Of a DNA stretch of 32,052 nt, positions 1 through 12,700 are shown in pieces. The notes below the pieces were generated by a model. It was not told the DNA's origin, did no database searches, and saw only the letters and a program-made list of their open reading frames with translations. Source of the DNA: a virus. Numbering within the stretch: the first letter of the stretch is position 1; each line of letters begins with the position of its first letter. Both the position numbers and the translations under genes were made by a program. The stretch is taken from positions 1 through 32,052 of IMG/VR virus record IMGVR_UViG_3300044987_000462; one strand, written 5' to 3'.

Positions 1-308
1 TAGTTATACAAGACCTGATGAATGCGTTGAATATTAGGCAAGGACAAAAAGTAGGACAACCGGGATATGGTACTTCACTGTGGTCTTTTGTATTCGAACC
101 CAACACCGCTGATGTTCAGTTTCAAATAGAAGCAGAAATTCGTAGAGTAGCCAGTCTGGATCCTAGACTACAACTAAATTCAGTTAAAGCCTTCCCGCAA
201 GAACACGGAATATTGCTTGAAGTTGAAATGTCGGTCACCCCATTCAATAATGCTCAGATATTGAGTGTGTTCTTTGATAGCAATACCAGTCGAGCCGTAA
301 TACAATAA
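1..308 (+). CDS. 25: Baseplate wedge subunit gp25-like, 5' truncated by window
   Basis: This is a small baseplate wedge protein of the gp25 (GPW/gp25, lysozyme-like fold) family, which joins gp6 and gp53 in the T4 wedge. The reading frame is open to the first base: five codons (V-I-Q-D-L) precede the first ATG at 18, and the family normally has a further helix there, so the real start lies upstream of the window. Family marks visible are an N-R-QGQKVGQPGYG stretch matching the T-x-x-G-x-R-x-x-P-x-FG signature, then LWSFVFEP, then an alternating helix and DPRL, equivalent to YEPRI in T4 gp25. The C-terminus is a short beta hairpin. It lies 57 bases upstream of the gp6-like gene, a pairing that supports the call. 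The lysozyme name is historical; no catalytic claim is made. Confidence 0.85.
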   Translation, partial: VIQDLMNALNIRQGQKVGQPGYGTSLWSFVFEPNTADVQFQIEAEIRRVASLDPRLQLNSVKAFPQEHGILLEVEMSVTPFNNAQILSVFFDSNTSRAVIQ

Positions 309-340
309 TCCTATCCTATTACAAGCACGGTTTTAGGTAT

Positions 341-348
341 GATAAATA
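341..348 (+). promoter_or_regulatory. T4-like late promoter motif GATAAATA before the gp6-like gene
   Basis: GATAAATACTT lies in the 57-base gap between the gp25-like and gp6-like genes and differs from the T4 late box TATAAATA at the first two positions. By T4 analogy, transcription would start about six bases further on, near 354, just before the purine-rich AAAAGAGA that serves as the SD for the ATG at 366. The same TAAATA core recurs in the other larger gaps of the window. Confidence 0.55.
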
Positions 349-365
349 CTTAAAAGAGAACAACT

Positions 366-3300
366 ATGGCGACAAGCGCAAGACAATCTTCCCTATTCGG
401 TGTAAATGACTGGAAAGCTATTTACCAAACATTCAGAGAAGCTGATTTTCGTAGTTTTGATTATGAAACGCTTCGTAAGAGTTTCATCGACTATCTGCGT
501 GTCTATTATCCGGAAACGTTTAATGACTTTATTGAAAGTTCAGAATTTATTGCAATTCTGGATGTCATGGCGTTCATGGGTCAAGGTCTCGCATTTAGAA
601 ACGACTTAAACGCCAGAGAAAATTTCATTGACACTGCTGAGCGTAGAGACTCCGTTGTTAAACTAGCCAACTTAGTAAGCTATACTCCTAAACGAAACTT
701 AGCTGCGCAGGGATATTTGAAAGTAGTTAGTATTCAAACCACTCAGAATATCTCTGATTTGAACGGGGTTAATTTAAGCAATCTTCCAATATTATGGAAT
801 GACCCGGCAAACGCTAATTGGGCTGAACAATTTAATACTATTATTAATGCTGCATTGATAAACACACAGCGGGTAGGTCGCCCGGGCAATCAGGCTGATT
901 TATTAGGGGTGACTACTAGTGAGTATACTCTTAGTATTCCGGCGGATAATATCCCTGTAGTGCCATTCACCTCAACAGTAGACAGCCTCAATATGAATTT
1001 TGAGCTAGTAAGTGTTACAAGTGTAGATAAAGATTATATATATGAAATTCCACCGATCCCATCGGGTAGATTTAATATGCTATATCGTAATGACAAATTA
1101 GGATATGGTAGTCCAAATACCGGATTTTTCTTTTACTTTAAACAAGGTGGCCTACAAAATTCTGATTTTAACTTAGAGCAGCAGATTACCAATCAGGTAA
1201 TCAACATAGATATTCAGGGCATCAACAATACTGACACATGGCTATATCAGCTTAGCGACAACAATGGCACCAGCGCACTTTGGAAACAAGTTGAGAATGT
1301 CTACGCCGATGCTTATCTGCAAACTGAAACTAGTAACAGAGCAATCTTTGCAGTAACTTCTAGATTTAACGATCAAGTAAGTTACACGTTTGGTGACGGG
1401 GTATTCTCGGAAATCCCAGTTGGAGCATTTAGGGCATATGTTCGGGCTGGTAATGCGCTTACCTACACCATCGACCCGTCAGAAATGCAGGGCATCTCTA
1501 TAACATTCTCGTATCTTAGCAGAGTGGGTAGAGTGGAACAATTAACAGTTGGGCTAGAATTACAGCTGCCAGTCTCTAACGCTCAAGCAAGAGAATCATT
1601 AGCAAGCATTAAACAACGGGCACCTACTAGATACTACTCGCAAAATCGTATGGTCAATGGAGAAGATTATAATAACTTCCCTTATACACTATACAGTTCA
1701 ATTCTTAAAAGCAAAGCTATTAATCGTAGCTCGATTGGTGTTTCTAAAAATCTAGACCTACTTGATCCAACGGGAAAATATTCAAGTTTAAATTCGTTTG
1801 CTACTGACGGTGCAATTTGGCAAAATGATACCACCGATAGTCTAGCATTGACTATTAATTCTATCGGTAACATTATCACATTCCTGACTGACACCTTAGC
1901 TTCCACATTGTCATCTAATCGTGCGATACAATACTATACGCAAAATTATGCTACGTATTCAGTTGACGATTCAGGAACTAATACAGTTTATTGGCAAACC
2001 AGTTCAGTAGACGCTAGCTCGGTAACAGGATATTTTTACACTAAAGTAAACAATGTCAACACTCCGATCGGATTGGGTACGTACTCCACAACCAATGTAA
2101 AGTACATCACAACCGGCGCGCTTCTCAAATTTACTGCACCTCCTGGATATTATTTTGATAGCAATAATAGATTGGTAGCTGGCATTGCCGGCCCGTCAGA
2201 TATTACTTCGATATGGACAACAGTTCTTAATGTTATTGGTGATGGGTACAATAACGGGTTAGGTGGGTTTACTAACGGTACTGGGCCAGTCACGTTAAAC
2301 GGATATGTACCATCTAGCACACCGACAATTACGGTATTACCATCGTTTGATAATACGTTAGCGAACGAGATTATACAGGAATGTATTACTAGAATGGAGT
2401 TACAACAGAACTTCTCACTGGTGTTTAATAACGCATTAACAGTGAATCAGCTTCGTTGGAGTATCAATCAATACAACGATGTAAATTACTTTGTCAACTT
2501 CTTAAGTTTAGGTGGTAATAGATATAGCATTACATCGCGTTCATTAGCATATTATTTTGGTAGTGTAAAAGATACTAGATTCTCATTTGAACGAGATAAA
2601 TTGGTGTATGATCCCTTCTCTGGAAAGATTTTACAAGATTTTATTAAGGTGCTAGCTACTAATACACAGCCTAGTTCTAATTATCCACTAGCAACTTCTG
2701 TTTCGGCTAACATTGTTGGGCAGACTGTTGAATCAGATGGATATATCAATGATTTTGAAGTAGAGATATCAAGCACCGATATTAATAATCGTGGCTTAAT
2801 TTTAAATCCTACATTCTTTCAAACAGTCACTGGATATGTATCTGGTAATACAAACATTGGTATATATGTCTTTTTTGAACTAATAGAGGACGCACTAAGT
2901 CTGTCTAGATATCAAATAGTGCCGTCAACTGATGTAGTTTACACCTATCCTACTAATACCCAAGTAGAAGTTTCCAAGTATGATTATCCACTGGGACAGA
3001 TATTCTACGCATATGCTGAAAATATATTTTATATTACTGTGCAGGATATTACGGTATCTACGCCGTATTATGTCTTAGTACCGCAGCCTCAATATTCTAC
3101 TAAACCCGGGCGACAAGGTCTGCAGTTCCAATATCGGCACAACTCTAATAACACCACTCGTATAGATCCAGCAACTACTAATATTATAGATTTGTATGTA
3201 GTAACGCAAGCATATTATACAGCATATCAAAATTGGATACAAGACACTACAGATACAATACCACAACCAAATCAGCCAACTATTAGTGAATTGAATCAAG

Positions 3301-3734
3301 AATACGGTGAAGTAAATAATTACAAAATGCTGAGTGATAGTGTTATTTTAAACAGTGTTGTCTTTAAACCATTATTTGGTCCTAAAGCAGCACCTGCACT
3401 TAGATCAACTATCAAAGTAATTAAAGCCTCTAACACGAACGCTAGTGACAGTGAAATTCGTAGCGCAGTACTTACGGCTATGAATAATTATTTTTCAATT
3501 AACAATTGGAATTTTGGAGATACGTTTTACTTCTCAGAATTAAGTGCATATCTGCATTCGGAAACAGGGGAACTAATTAATTCAGCAGTATTAGTTCCCA
3601 ATGACCCAACAATGGCTTTTGGAGATTTATATGAAATTAAATGCGCACCGTACGAAATATTTGTAAACGCGGCCACAGCAAATGATGTGTTAGTTATCGC
3701 AGCCCTCACCCCAGCACAATTACAAATAAGATAA
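366..3734 (+). CDS. 6: Baseplate wedge subunit gp6-like, enlarged (1122 aa)
   Basis: This is a structural protein of the contractile-tail baseplate, of the gp6/Baseplate J type, which dimerises to tie wedges together. The N-terminal part follows the T4 gp6 pattern: a helix with SFIDYLR, then [19 protein letters not shown], then a [19 protein letters not shown] stretch (about residues 89-107). Further along are a beta strand and FGDGVF (about 343-348, the FGxG turn of these proteins) and an [21 protein letters not shown] segment (about 418-438) that in this family precedes the core Baseplate J fold. The C-terminal 130 residues, with [11 protein letters not shown] and [12 protein letters not shown], look like the terminal alpha/beta domain. 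At 1122 aa it is far longer than T4 gp6 (about 660 aa); the extra length lies mainly in the middle (about 480-800) and is beta-rich and Ser/Thr/Asn-rich. SD is AAAAGAGA, 6-13 bases before the ATG. Confidence 0.85.
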   Translation: MATSARQSSLFGVNDWKAIYQTFREADFRSFDYETLRKSFIDYLRVYYPETFNDFIESSEFIAILDVMAFMGQGLAFRNDLNARENFIDTAERRDSVVKLANLVSYTPKRNLAAQGYLKVVSIQTTQNISDLNGVNLSNLPILWNDPANANWAEQFNTIINAALINTQRVGRPGNQADLLGVTTSEYTLSIPADNIPVVPFTSTVDSLNMNFELVSVTSVDKDYIYEIPPIPSGRFNMLYRNDKLGYGSPNTGFFFYFKQGGLQNSDFNLEQQITNQVINIDIQGINNTDTWLYQLSDNNGTSALWKQVENVYADAYLQTETSNRAIFAVTSRFNDQVSYTFGDGVFSEIPVGAFRAYVRAGNALTYTIDPSEMQGISITFSYLSRVGRVEQLTVGLELQLPVSNAQARESLASIKQRAPTRYYSQNRMVNGEDYNNFPYTLYSSILKSKAINRSSIGVSKNLDLLDPTGKYSSLNSFATDGAIWQNDTTDSLALTINSIGNIITFLTDTLASTLSSNRAIQYYTQNYATYSVDDSGTNTVYWQTSSVDASSVTGYFYTKVNNVNTPIGLGTYSTTNVKYITTGALLKFTAPPGYYFDSNNRLVAGIAGPSDITSIWTTVLNVIGDGYNNGLGGFTNGTGPVTLNGYVPSSTPTITVLPSFDNTLANEIIQECITRMELQQNFSLVFNNALTVNQLRWSINQYNDVNYFVNFLSLGGNRYSITSRSLAYYFGSVKDTRFSFERDKLVYDPFSGKILQDFIKVLATNTQPSSNYPLATSVSANIVGQTVESDGYINDFEVEISSTDINNRGLILNPTFFQTVTGYVSGNTNIGIYVFFELIEDALSLSRYQIVPSTDVVYTYPTNTQVEVSKYDYPLGQIFYAYAENIFYITVQDITVSTPYYVLVPQPQYSTKPGRQGLQFQYRHNSNNTTRIDPATTNIIDLYVVTQAYYTAYQNWIQDTTDTIPQPNQPTISELNQEYGEVNNYKMLSDSVILNSVVFKPLFGPKAAPALRSTIKVIKASNTNASDSEIRSAVLTAMNNYFSINNWNFGDTFYFSELSAYLHSETGELINSAVLVPNDPTMAFGDLYEIKCAPYEIFVNAATANDVLVIAALTPAQLQIR

Positions 3735-3742
3735 GTACTATT

Positions 3743-6700
3743 ATGGCCACAAGAATTAGAACATTATCATTTCTTCCGGAAATATTCCAAACACCCACTA
3801 ACGCTCAATTTTTGAGTGCTACCCTCGATCAATTGGTATCGCAACCAAATACTAAAAAAATTGAAGGGTATATCGGTAGTAAATTTGGATATGGCATTAA
3901 TGCCAAAGACTATTATGTAACTGAACCTACTAAAACTAGGGTTGATTACCAATTAGATCCGGGTGTTGTTTTTACTAAACCCAACGAATCTGTTGCTCAA
4001 GATTTTATTAGCTATCCCGGTATATTGGATGCTCTTCAAATAGAGGGTGGCCTCACTGAAAACAACAACAGACTATTCAATAGTGAATTCTATTCGTGGG
4101 ATTCATTTACTAACTTAGATAAGATAATTAACTTCAACCAATATTATTGGCTTCCTGAAGGTCCTGATCAAGTTACTGTATCTACTGAAACTGTATACAG
4201 CAGTACCGCATATGCTGTAACTGATCTAGCAAACGGATATCAAATCTCTCCTGTGGGTACGGCCGGCGGCACTATAAACCCAACCTTGACAATGCTTCGT
4301 GGTGGGTCATATACGTTTGAAGTTAATCAAAATTCTGCTTTTTGGATACAAACTGAACCGGGCGTTAGTGGGTATAGCCCTACTCAACCAAATATATATA
4401 CACGTGAGGTATATGGTGTATCAAATAACGGAGCAATGAATGGCATTGTAACGTTCGCTGTACCTAGTAAAACTGCACAAGACGACCAGTATAATTTTCC
4501 CGGGAACAATGTTGTTGGTGTAGTAAGCACATTGCCGTATAGCGACATCAATGGACAACTACTATCGCAAGTGGGAAACATTGACGGGATAACTTCTCTG
4601 GACGGGCTAACTGTAATGTTTTACAATACAGGATATCCATCTGAGATTGGATTTGTATCCAACTTCTTTGACTATACTAATTATGATGAAAATAATAACC
4701 TAGTTCCAGCAGAAACTATCACAGTGACCGATACCAGTGCAACTGGAAATTTAATCACTTGTAATTCTACTGCAAATCTATCAGTAAACGATACTATCAC
4801 CTTTACCGGAACTACATTCGGTGGAATACAATCTTACTTTACCGGCACACCTACAGTAATAGCTGCCGGGTCGTTTGCTATCGGGCAAGAATATGCTATC
4901 ACTACTATTGGAACAACGGATTGGATAGCGGCAGGTGTAACAGCAAGTGCTGACATTACAGGCTCTATTGCTGGATACGCATTAACAGTTACTACAGTAA
5001 ACTCAGGCTCGCTAGTTATAGGACAAACACTAGCAGGATTTGGAGTTACCGCAGGTACAGTAATTGTTAGTTATGATTTAGCTACAGATACATACACGCT
5101 AGATCAATCACAAACTGTAGCTAGTACTACTATTTACGGGTATGATATTGTAGCGGGTAAGATATTCACTGCGATAGCTGCTGGATCTGGCACCGGCAAT
5201 GCGACTGCCTTTTTACCAACAATATACTATATAAGTTCAATTTCGTCATTGACAGAATTTACTGTCTCCGCTCTGTTAGGCGGTAGCGACGTAGTACTAA
5301 CCACTGCATCTGGATCAATGATCGGTAATATCAATCAAGGTTTATATGAAGAGGGATATTACACTACAGTAAGTCAGACCTTTTACACAATTACTTATGT
5401 CGGTGACCCAACGGACCCTGTTATAAGATTGATCCCAAGTAGCTCTATACCTACTAATGAAAAGATAACAGCGTTGTATGGTACACAATGGTTGAATAGA
5501 TATTTCTATAAAAATCCAGCCGGCGCCATTGTGTTAATCCCCTACATAACTGCGCCTCTAGATATATTGTATTACCAAGATGGAACTTCAGCTAATAAAG
5601 TTGGCATCATTAGATTGATCGAGAGTAATGTTACTAACACCTTGGATGTTGATGCTGATATTTTGGGTAGAAAGAATTTCACATCATCAACCGGGATTGT
5701 ATTTACAAATGGATTGAAGGTGGTATTTCAGGGAGACATCGTTCCCGCAAGCTATAAATCAGGGCAATATTATGTTGAAGGTGTTGGCAGCGCAATAGAA
5801 CTAGTACCGGTTTCTGATTTAATATCACCCGAAAGTTTTACATCTAGCACATACATACCATGGGATACTCTAGCGTATGATATTGGAAATTGGGAAGGTA
5901 ACTCGTATGTTCCGGTAACACCCGATTATATAACCATATCTAGAAATTCATTAGACAAAAATGCCTGGTCAAGGAGTAATCGTTGGTTCCACGTAGACGT
6001 AATCAACGCGGCAGCACTGTACAATAACAATCCCAATTCAGTAAGTGTTTATGCTACCGCAGATAATAAAGCTAAACGCCCCATTATCGAATTTTATCCT
6101 AACTTACGGTTGTTCAACGCTGGAACAGAAGGTAAGTCGCCCGTTGATTTTATCGACACCAGAACTATAGATGCATTCTCTTTAGTAGCAGGACAACAAA
6201 ATTACTATCCTGACGTTACAGTGTACACCGCGTATAGCGGAACTATCGCATCTACTGATTATGTATCCGCTAGAATAGCTACTGATACTATCGGTACCGT
6301 GGCTCTTCCCGCAGTTTCAAATACTATTACTTGCGATAGCACGGTTGGTTTTAGAGTTAATGACCTGATAGTGTTTAATGCGGTTGACTTGGGACCAGTA
6401 TTTGGAGGGGTCGTAGCTGAAGCAAATTATTATGTAAAAGAAATTATTGATTTAGTTACATTCACTATCTCATCTGAACAAAACGGTGATGTATTTGCCT
6501 TGTCAAGTTCGTCGGGGTCAATGCGATTTTATTGGACACCACGCAGCACTGAAGTTGTAGTAGACAACACCGACGTAACAGGAACATTTGCTCTGGGGCA
6601 ATATGTTACCGACTCAACTAATTTAATACCAACCAACGCGCTGATAACTGCGATCACCGTAACTACTAGTCAAACGATATTTGAAGTATCGTGGGATGCA

Positions 6701-9700
6701 AGTTCAGGCAGTTTCTTCGCCGGCACTTCCACTGCGTCGATTATAGCAACTGATACCACCAATGACACCTATGCGTTATTTGACGGTGCTCGGGTAGCGT
6801 TCACAGTAGATACAGATAAAAATGTAAGAGATAAGATTTATGTATGTCGTTTTTCGACAGTTACCAGCACTACTGATCCGGTAATTACGTTGACTGAGGC
6901 TACTGACGGACAAGTGTTAGTTAATCAACAGACCGTTGCATTACGTGGATATTTTAATCAAGGTAACGAATTCTATTTTGATGGTGTGGAATGGATTAAA
7001 ACACAACAGAAAACTCAAGTAAATCAACCACCCTTGTTTGATGTATTCGATGATAACAGCATAAGCTTTGGTGACGCAGAAATTTACACCGGAACTTCGT
7101 TTAAGGGAAATAAATTATTCGCATATGGATTGGGTTCCGGACTTGTAGATGGTATTCTTGGATTCCCTATCCGATACAGCTCCATTGACAACGTGGGTGA
7201 TATATCATTTGACATATCTCTTAACCTAGACACATTTAATTATGTTAATGGTTCTTCACCGATCACACAAAAAACCAACACTGGTTATGTGTACAATTAC
7301 CCAACTCGCGTTGTGTATGAAAGACAATTGGGATGGCAGACAGCGATCTCACCGAGCGTACAATATCAAATTTTTGAATTCTCATATAGCACACCATCAC
7401 CTACTTCAGTGTATATATGTGATATTGCGCCAATGGATAGTACCACAACAGTCTGGCCTACTATTCAAGTTTACATTAACAATGTACTACAAACCGCTGC
7501 AGATTACACTGTTACTACCACTAGTAACAGTACTACTGTTACGTTCATTGATCACGCGGTACTTAACCCTGTTCAAATATTAATATTAAGTGACCAAGTT
7601 AGTCCTACCGCTTACTACAGTATTCCAATTAACTTAAATAACAATCCACTAAATGCAGACGTTACCACAGCAAACGTAGGTGATATTAGAGGACAATATC
7701 AAAGTATATTCTATAACAATCCTGACACAACTGGAAATGTATTTGGTTCGAACAATTACCGTGACTTGGGTAATGTAGTTCCATATGGCACCCGTATTAT
7801 TCAAAATAGCGCATCGTTGGTATTACCTGGCACATTCTTGCGAAAACAAAATCATAATTTGTTTAACTCGTTGATGTTCAACAGCAGAGAATATATTAAA
7901 TTTAAAACTCTATTAGTTGATACGGTTAACAATGCGTCTTATTCACAGCGGTATGATCCTGCAACAATGTTGGATGATGCGCTGGATCAGATTGTTGCGT
8001 CTAAGACTGAGGAGCAGCCCTTTTTCTGGAGTGATATGGTGCCATCTAAGGCCCCGTATATTTCCAATTCTTATTCATTCGCAAACAGTTTAGATGTAAG
8101 CATTTATAAATTAAGCACCACATACGATTTTACTAAAGCAAATTACAATGGCGTTTTAGTATATCTCACACGAACAACAATCGGTGTCACTTCTGTTAAA
8201 CAACTAATTGTAAATGTTGATTATGTTATCAGTACTGATTCACCGTCACTAACGGTAACGCTAGATTTACTACCTAATGACATTATCACCATTAACGAAT
8301 ACAATCAAACATATGGTAGTTATATACCTAACACACCTACTAAATTGGGCCTATACCCTGCATATACCCCGGGCGTAGTGTTAGACAGTGATTATGCTCA
8401 GCCTACCTATTTTATTAAAGGGCACGATGGTTCTTACAATAAGTTGTATGGTAACTATGATGCGACTTTAGAATTACTGATAGACTTTAGAGATCAAGTA
8501 TTGTTAGAATACGAATTGCGGGTGTTTAACAACTTAAAGTTAAGTTCAATTATTCCTATTAAAGAATATGAAGTGTTGCCGGGCTTTTTCAGAGAAACCG
8601 ACTATTCATACAATGAATTCTTAGAGGTGTATAGCGCATCATTCTTAAATTGGGTTGGACAAAATAGAATCAATTACAAGAGACAACTTTACAACAAGAA
8701 TGACCAGTTTACTTATAATTATTATCAAAGTGGAAATAAGATAAACAAGAAACCTATTGAGCAAGGCTATTGGAGGGGAATTTATCAATATTATTATGAT
8801 ACTACTACACCTAACAGTACACCTTGGGAAATGTTAGGGTTTACCGAGAAGCCAACTTGGTGGCAAGACAGATATGGTCCAGCACCGTATACCAGTGATA
8901 ACTTGATTTTATGGAATGATTTAGCACAGGGAATTGATTGGAATAACGGTGTACCTATTGTAATCAAACAAGCTATTAGACCTGAACTGTTACAAGTATT
9001 GCCGGTTGACACTGAAGGCAATCTAGTATCACCCCTAGATTCAATAGTAGGCAGTTATAATAGTAACATATTCCAACGTGATTGGAAAGTGGGAGATGAA
9101 GGCCCTGCAGAATTAAGCTACAGAAGAAGTAGCTCTTGGCCCTTCGACCTAATGAAAATATTAGCTTTAGCTAAGCCTGCTCAATTCTTCAATTTAGGTG
9201 TAGATTTAGATAACTACAAATATAATCTTGAATTTGACCAGTATCTAGTTAACAACAGAAGCCATCTTGTTATTAGTGATGTTCAAATATACGGATCAGG
9301 TACTGCTAAAACTAGTTATATCAATTGGATCGTTGATTACGAAAAACAAATTGGAGTAGATGCTACTCAGAATATCACCAACTTGTTATTTAACTTGGAT
9401 GTTAGATTGGTATATCGCTTAGCGGGATTTAGTGACAAAACATTATTAAAATTCTATGTTGAAAAAGGCACAGCAAATAATAGAAATGCGTCCTTATTAA
9501 TTCCAGACGAAAGCTATGCGGTATTGTTATATGACAATCAACCTTTTAAGAAGATTGTGTATTCAGGCGTTGTCATTCAAATAGTTGACAGCGGATATAC
9601 TGTATATGGCAATTCACAAACTGCTGCATATTTCAAAACATTAAAGCCATTGGCTAACGGTAATACAAGCATTACTGAAGTGGATGCATTACGGGTAAGA

Positions 9701-12700
9701 ACGGCAAACGACTACTCAACTCAAGAAGTAATCGTACCCTATGGTTCGCTGTTCTACACAGTAGAGGAACTAGCACAGTTTCTAAGAGCATATGGAGCAT
9801 ATCAAGAAGCTCAGGGTATGGTATTCTCATCTATTGAAAATGGTTTAGAAGTTACCTGGAATCAAATGATAGCTGAACTGCTATACTGGGCGCAAACTGG
9901 ATGGGAAGTTGGCAGTGTGTTGACTATAAATCCGGCCGCTAGCACTATGGAAATAAATCGTGACGGGTACATTGTTCAACCGTTAACAATGCGTGAAACT
10001 AACTTTGTATTGAATCAGAATTTATATCCAATTCAATCAATGGATCTTGCAATTGTGCGCGACGAAACGCAATTTGTTATCAAACCATTAAATGCCGGTG
10101 ACACCCTTGCGTATGGTCAATTTAATATACATAGCATTGAGCATGGCATTGTTTTTGATAACATTACCCTGTTCAATGATGTCATCTACAATTTAACTAC
10201 AGGTTTGCGTCAACTTCGTATTGTGCTGCGTGGAACAAAAACTGCTGACTGGAATGGTACGATCAATGCTGCTGGATTTATTCTCAATCAAGATAATATA
10301 CAAGAATGGAATCGAACATTAACTTATACCAAAGGTGTTATTGTACAGTATAAAAATAAATACTGGACTGCGTTACGAGTAATACAACCTAGCGAGACAT
10401 TCAACAGCAATGACTGGAAACGGACAGACTACGAACAAATTCAAAAAGGGTTGCTACCAAACTCAAGCACTCGCTCATATGAAAGCACATTGTACTATAA
10501 TGTTGACAAGGCTAACTTAGAATCAGATGCTGATTTATTAAGTTTCTCGCTTATTGGATATCGCCCACGTGATTATCTTGCGTTAGCCGACTTAACTGAC
10601 ATTACTCAAATTAATGTATACAAGAATTTAATTAAGAACAAAGGAACACTTAACGCTGCTAGTGCGTTCAAGGGAGTTAATCTACCGCAGGGTGGAATTA
10701 ATTATGAGATTTATGAAAATTGGGCAATCAAATCTGGCGAGTTTGGCGGGGTTCTCAACAGCAATTTCGTAGAGTTTAAGATTAATGAAAACTATATGAC
10801 CGGTAATCCCTCAATTGTGGGATTAACTAATGGTGTATACACGGATGGTGTGCAACAAGAAGTACCACTGTACTCACTGTATAACTATGGTAGACCAGTC
10901 TTTGATCCAAATGTTTTACCACAGATTTCATCAGCATTGCCACCAACTTTATTGCCCGATGCAGGCTATGTCAATTTTAATGATGTAAAAATGTCAGCTT
11001 TTTATTACTCGCAGTTAGCTAGCGCAGTTGATAAAAACGGTAAGGTTGTGCCTATACAAGATTTTTATGTTCGAGATTATCTTTGGTTAGCAAATTATCT
11101 CGAACAATGGCAAGTATACACACCTGCTTCTATTGGTCAAGTAATTTATGTAAAGAATAATTTGAATGGTACTGCTACAATAACATTCAATCAGGCGCAT
11201 AACTTAGTTCAATATCAACCATTCGCAATCGTAAACTTCAATCCAGCAGTTAATGGATATTTCTTAGCATCACTAATTGTTGATCCACAGCGAGTATTAG
11301 TAAATCTAACTCTTGATGCAAATACTAGAAACATCACTGGGCAAGGTATTGGACTGTTGTTCCAATCTCAGCGTGTAGCTACCCCAGCCGACATCGCCAC
11401 ACTCCCACTCTTAAGCGCAGAGTTCACAAAAAATACAGTATGGGTAGATACGAACACTGATGGTGATTGGGCTGTATATAGAAAGAGTATTAATTACCAG
11501 TACGATACTGAAACCATTCGCCCAACAGGCGTGACCTTTGGTAGTGCGGTAGCATACACTTCAACACTAGGATATTTGGTTGGCGATGCTCAAGCAGGTG
11601 AAGTCTATAGATACACCTTTAACGATTTGGCTAACGACTACCAATTGATTCAAACAATCACGCACGATACTTCATTTGGAGCAACAATCGCATATGCCGG
11701 TGATATGTTCTTCATATCGGAACCAAGCAGCGCGGCTCCTAAAGTATATGCCTATCAGTTAAGCTCAACACTCACTAATGATGATTTAACCTTGTTCCAA
11801 ACTGCTATTGCTGCCCCTGCAAGTTCAATCAACTGGGGTAAGGCTATAGCTGTGTCAGGTGATACAAATTGGGTATACATATCTGACTATGATAATCCTT
11901 CGACACCTAACTTAGTCTATGTATACAGAAAATCACAGACAACGGATGAGTATGAATTGTCAACTACCATCACAACAAGTGGGCTAGTCGCGGGTGATAA
12001 TTTTGGTTACTCTATTGCAACTGATTATTACGGTGATACTGTTATCATAGGTACCCCTAACCAAGACTATAGCCCTACAATTGATAATTGGGGATATACA
12101 TATGTGTTTTCTAGGGCGGTGCAGAATATAGAAACATCGCAGAATAGTATTCCTGATGTTGCACAAATATTTCAATTGGTATGGACACCTAGCACCACAG
12201 TTACTGATGTTAGCGCAACAGATGCGACAACAGATGTCATAACTTGCACTAGCACTAGTGGATTTGTAGTTGACATGCCGGTACTATTCTCCGGAACTGT
12301 GTATGCTAGCAGCAACATTTCTCCAAGCACAATCTATTTTATTGAAAGTGTTGTTAGTGCAACTGAGTTCCGTATTAAAACTTCGGTAGATGCTATAATC
12401 CCGTTAGCTTTAGGCACTAGTAGTGGGAGCGGGATGATAGCTAACGTCCAGTCTACTCCTATCTATGTATCAGTTAATGGTACATTAGTAGACAACAGTA
12501 ATTATGGAGTGATAGGTAATACATTAGTATATCCTAGCACATTGTCAGCCGGCGATATTGTTACTATAAGCGGAGATCAGTTTACATTAGTTCAAACTCT
12601 AACTTCAGAGGTAACACCAAAAGTCGGAGTTCATTTTGGAAATAGCGTAGATACTACCACCCACGCATCTGAAGTTATCATTGGCGCACCGTTCGAATTG

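Noticed and set aside
3735-3742. Late promoter between the gp6-like gene and the giant gene
   Set aside because: The eight-base gap and the preceding bases contain no TAAATA core; co-transcription from upstream is likelier.
7242-7583. Plus-strand frame of 113 codons in an alternate frame inside the giant gene
   Set aside because: The translation is Leu/Ser/His-rich without domain pattern and lies inside a continuous structural frame; no SD or promoter.
10355-10362. AATAAATA inside the giant gene as a late promoter
   Set aside because: In an A/T-rich coding region such cores arise by chance; no gene start follows and it encodes part of a CBM-like strand.
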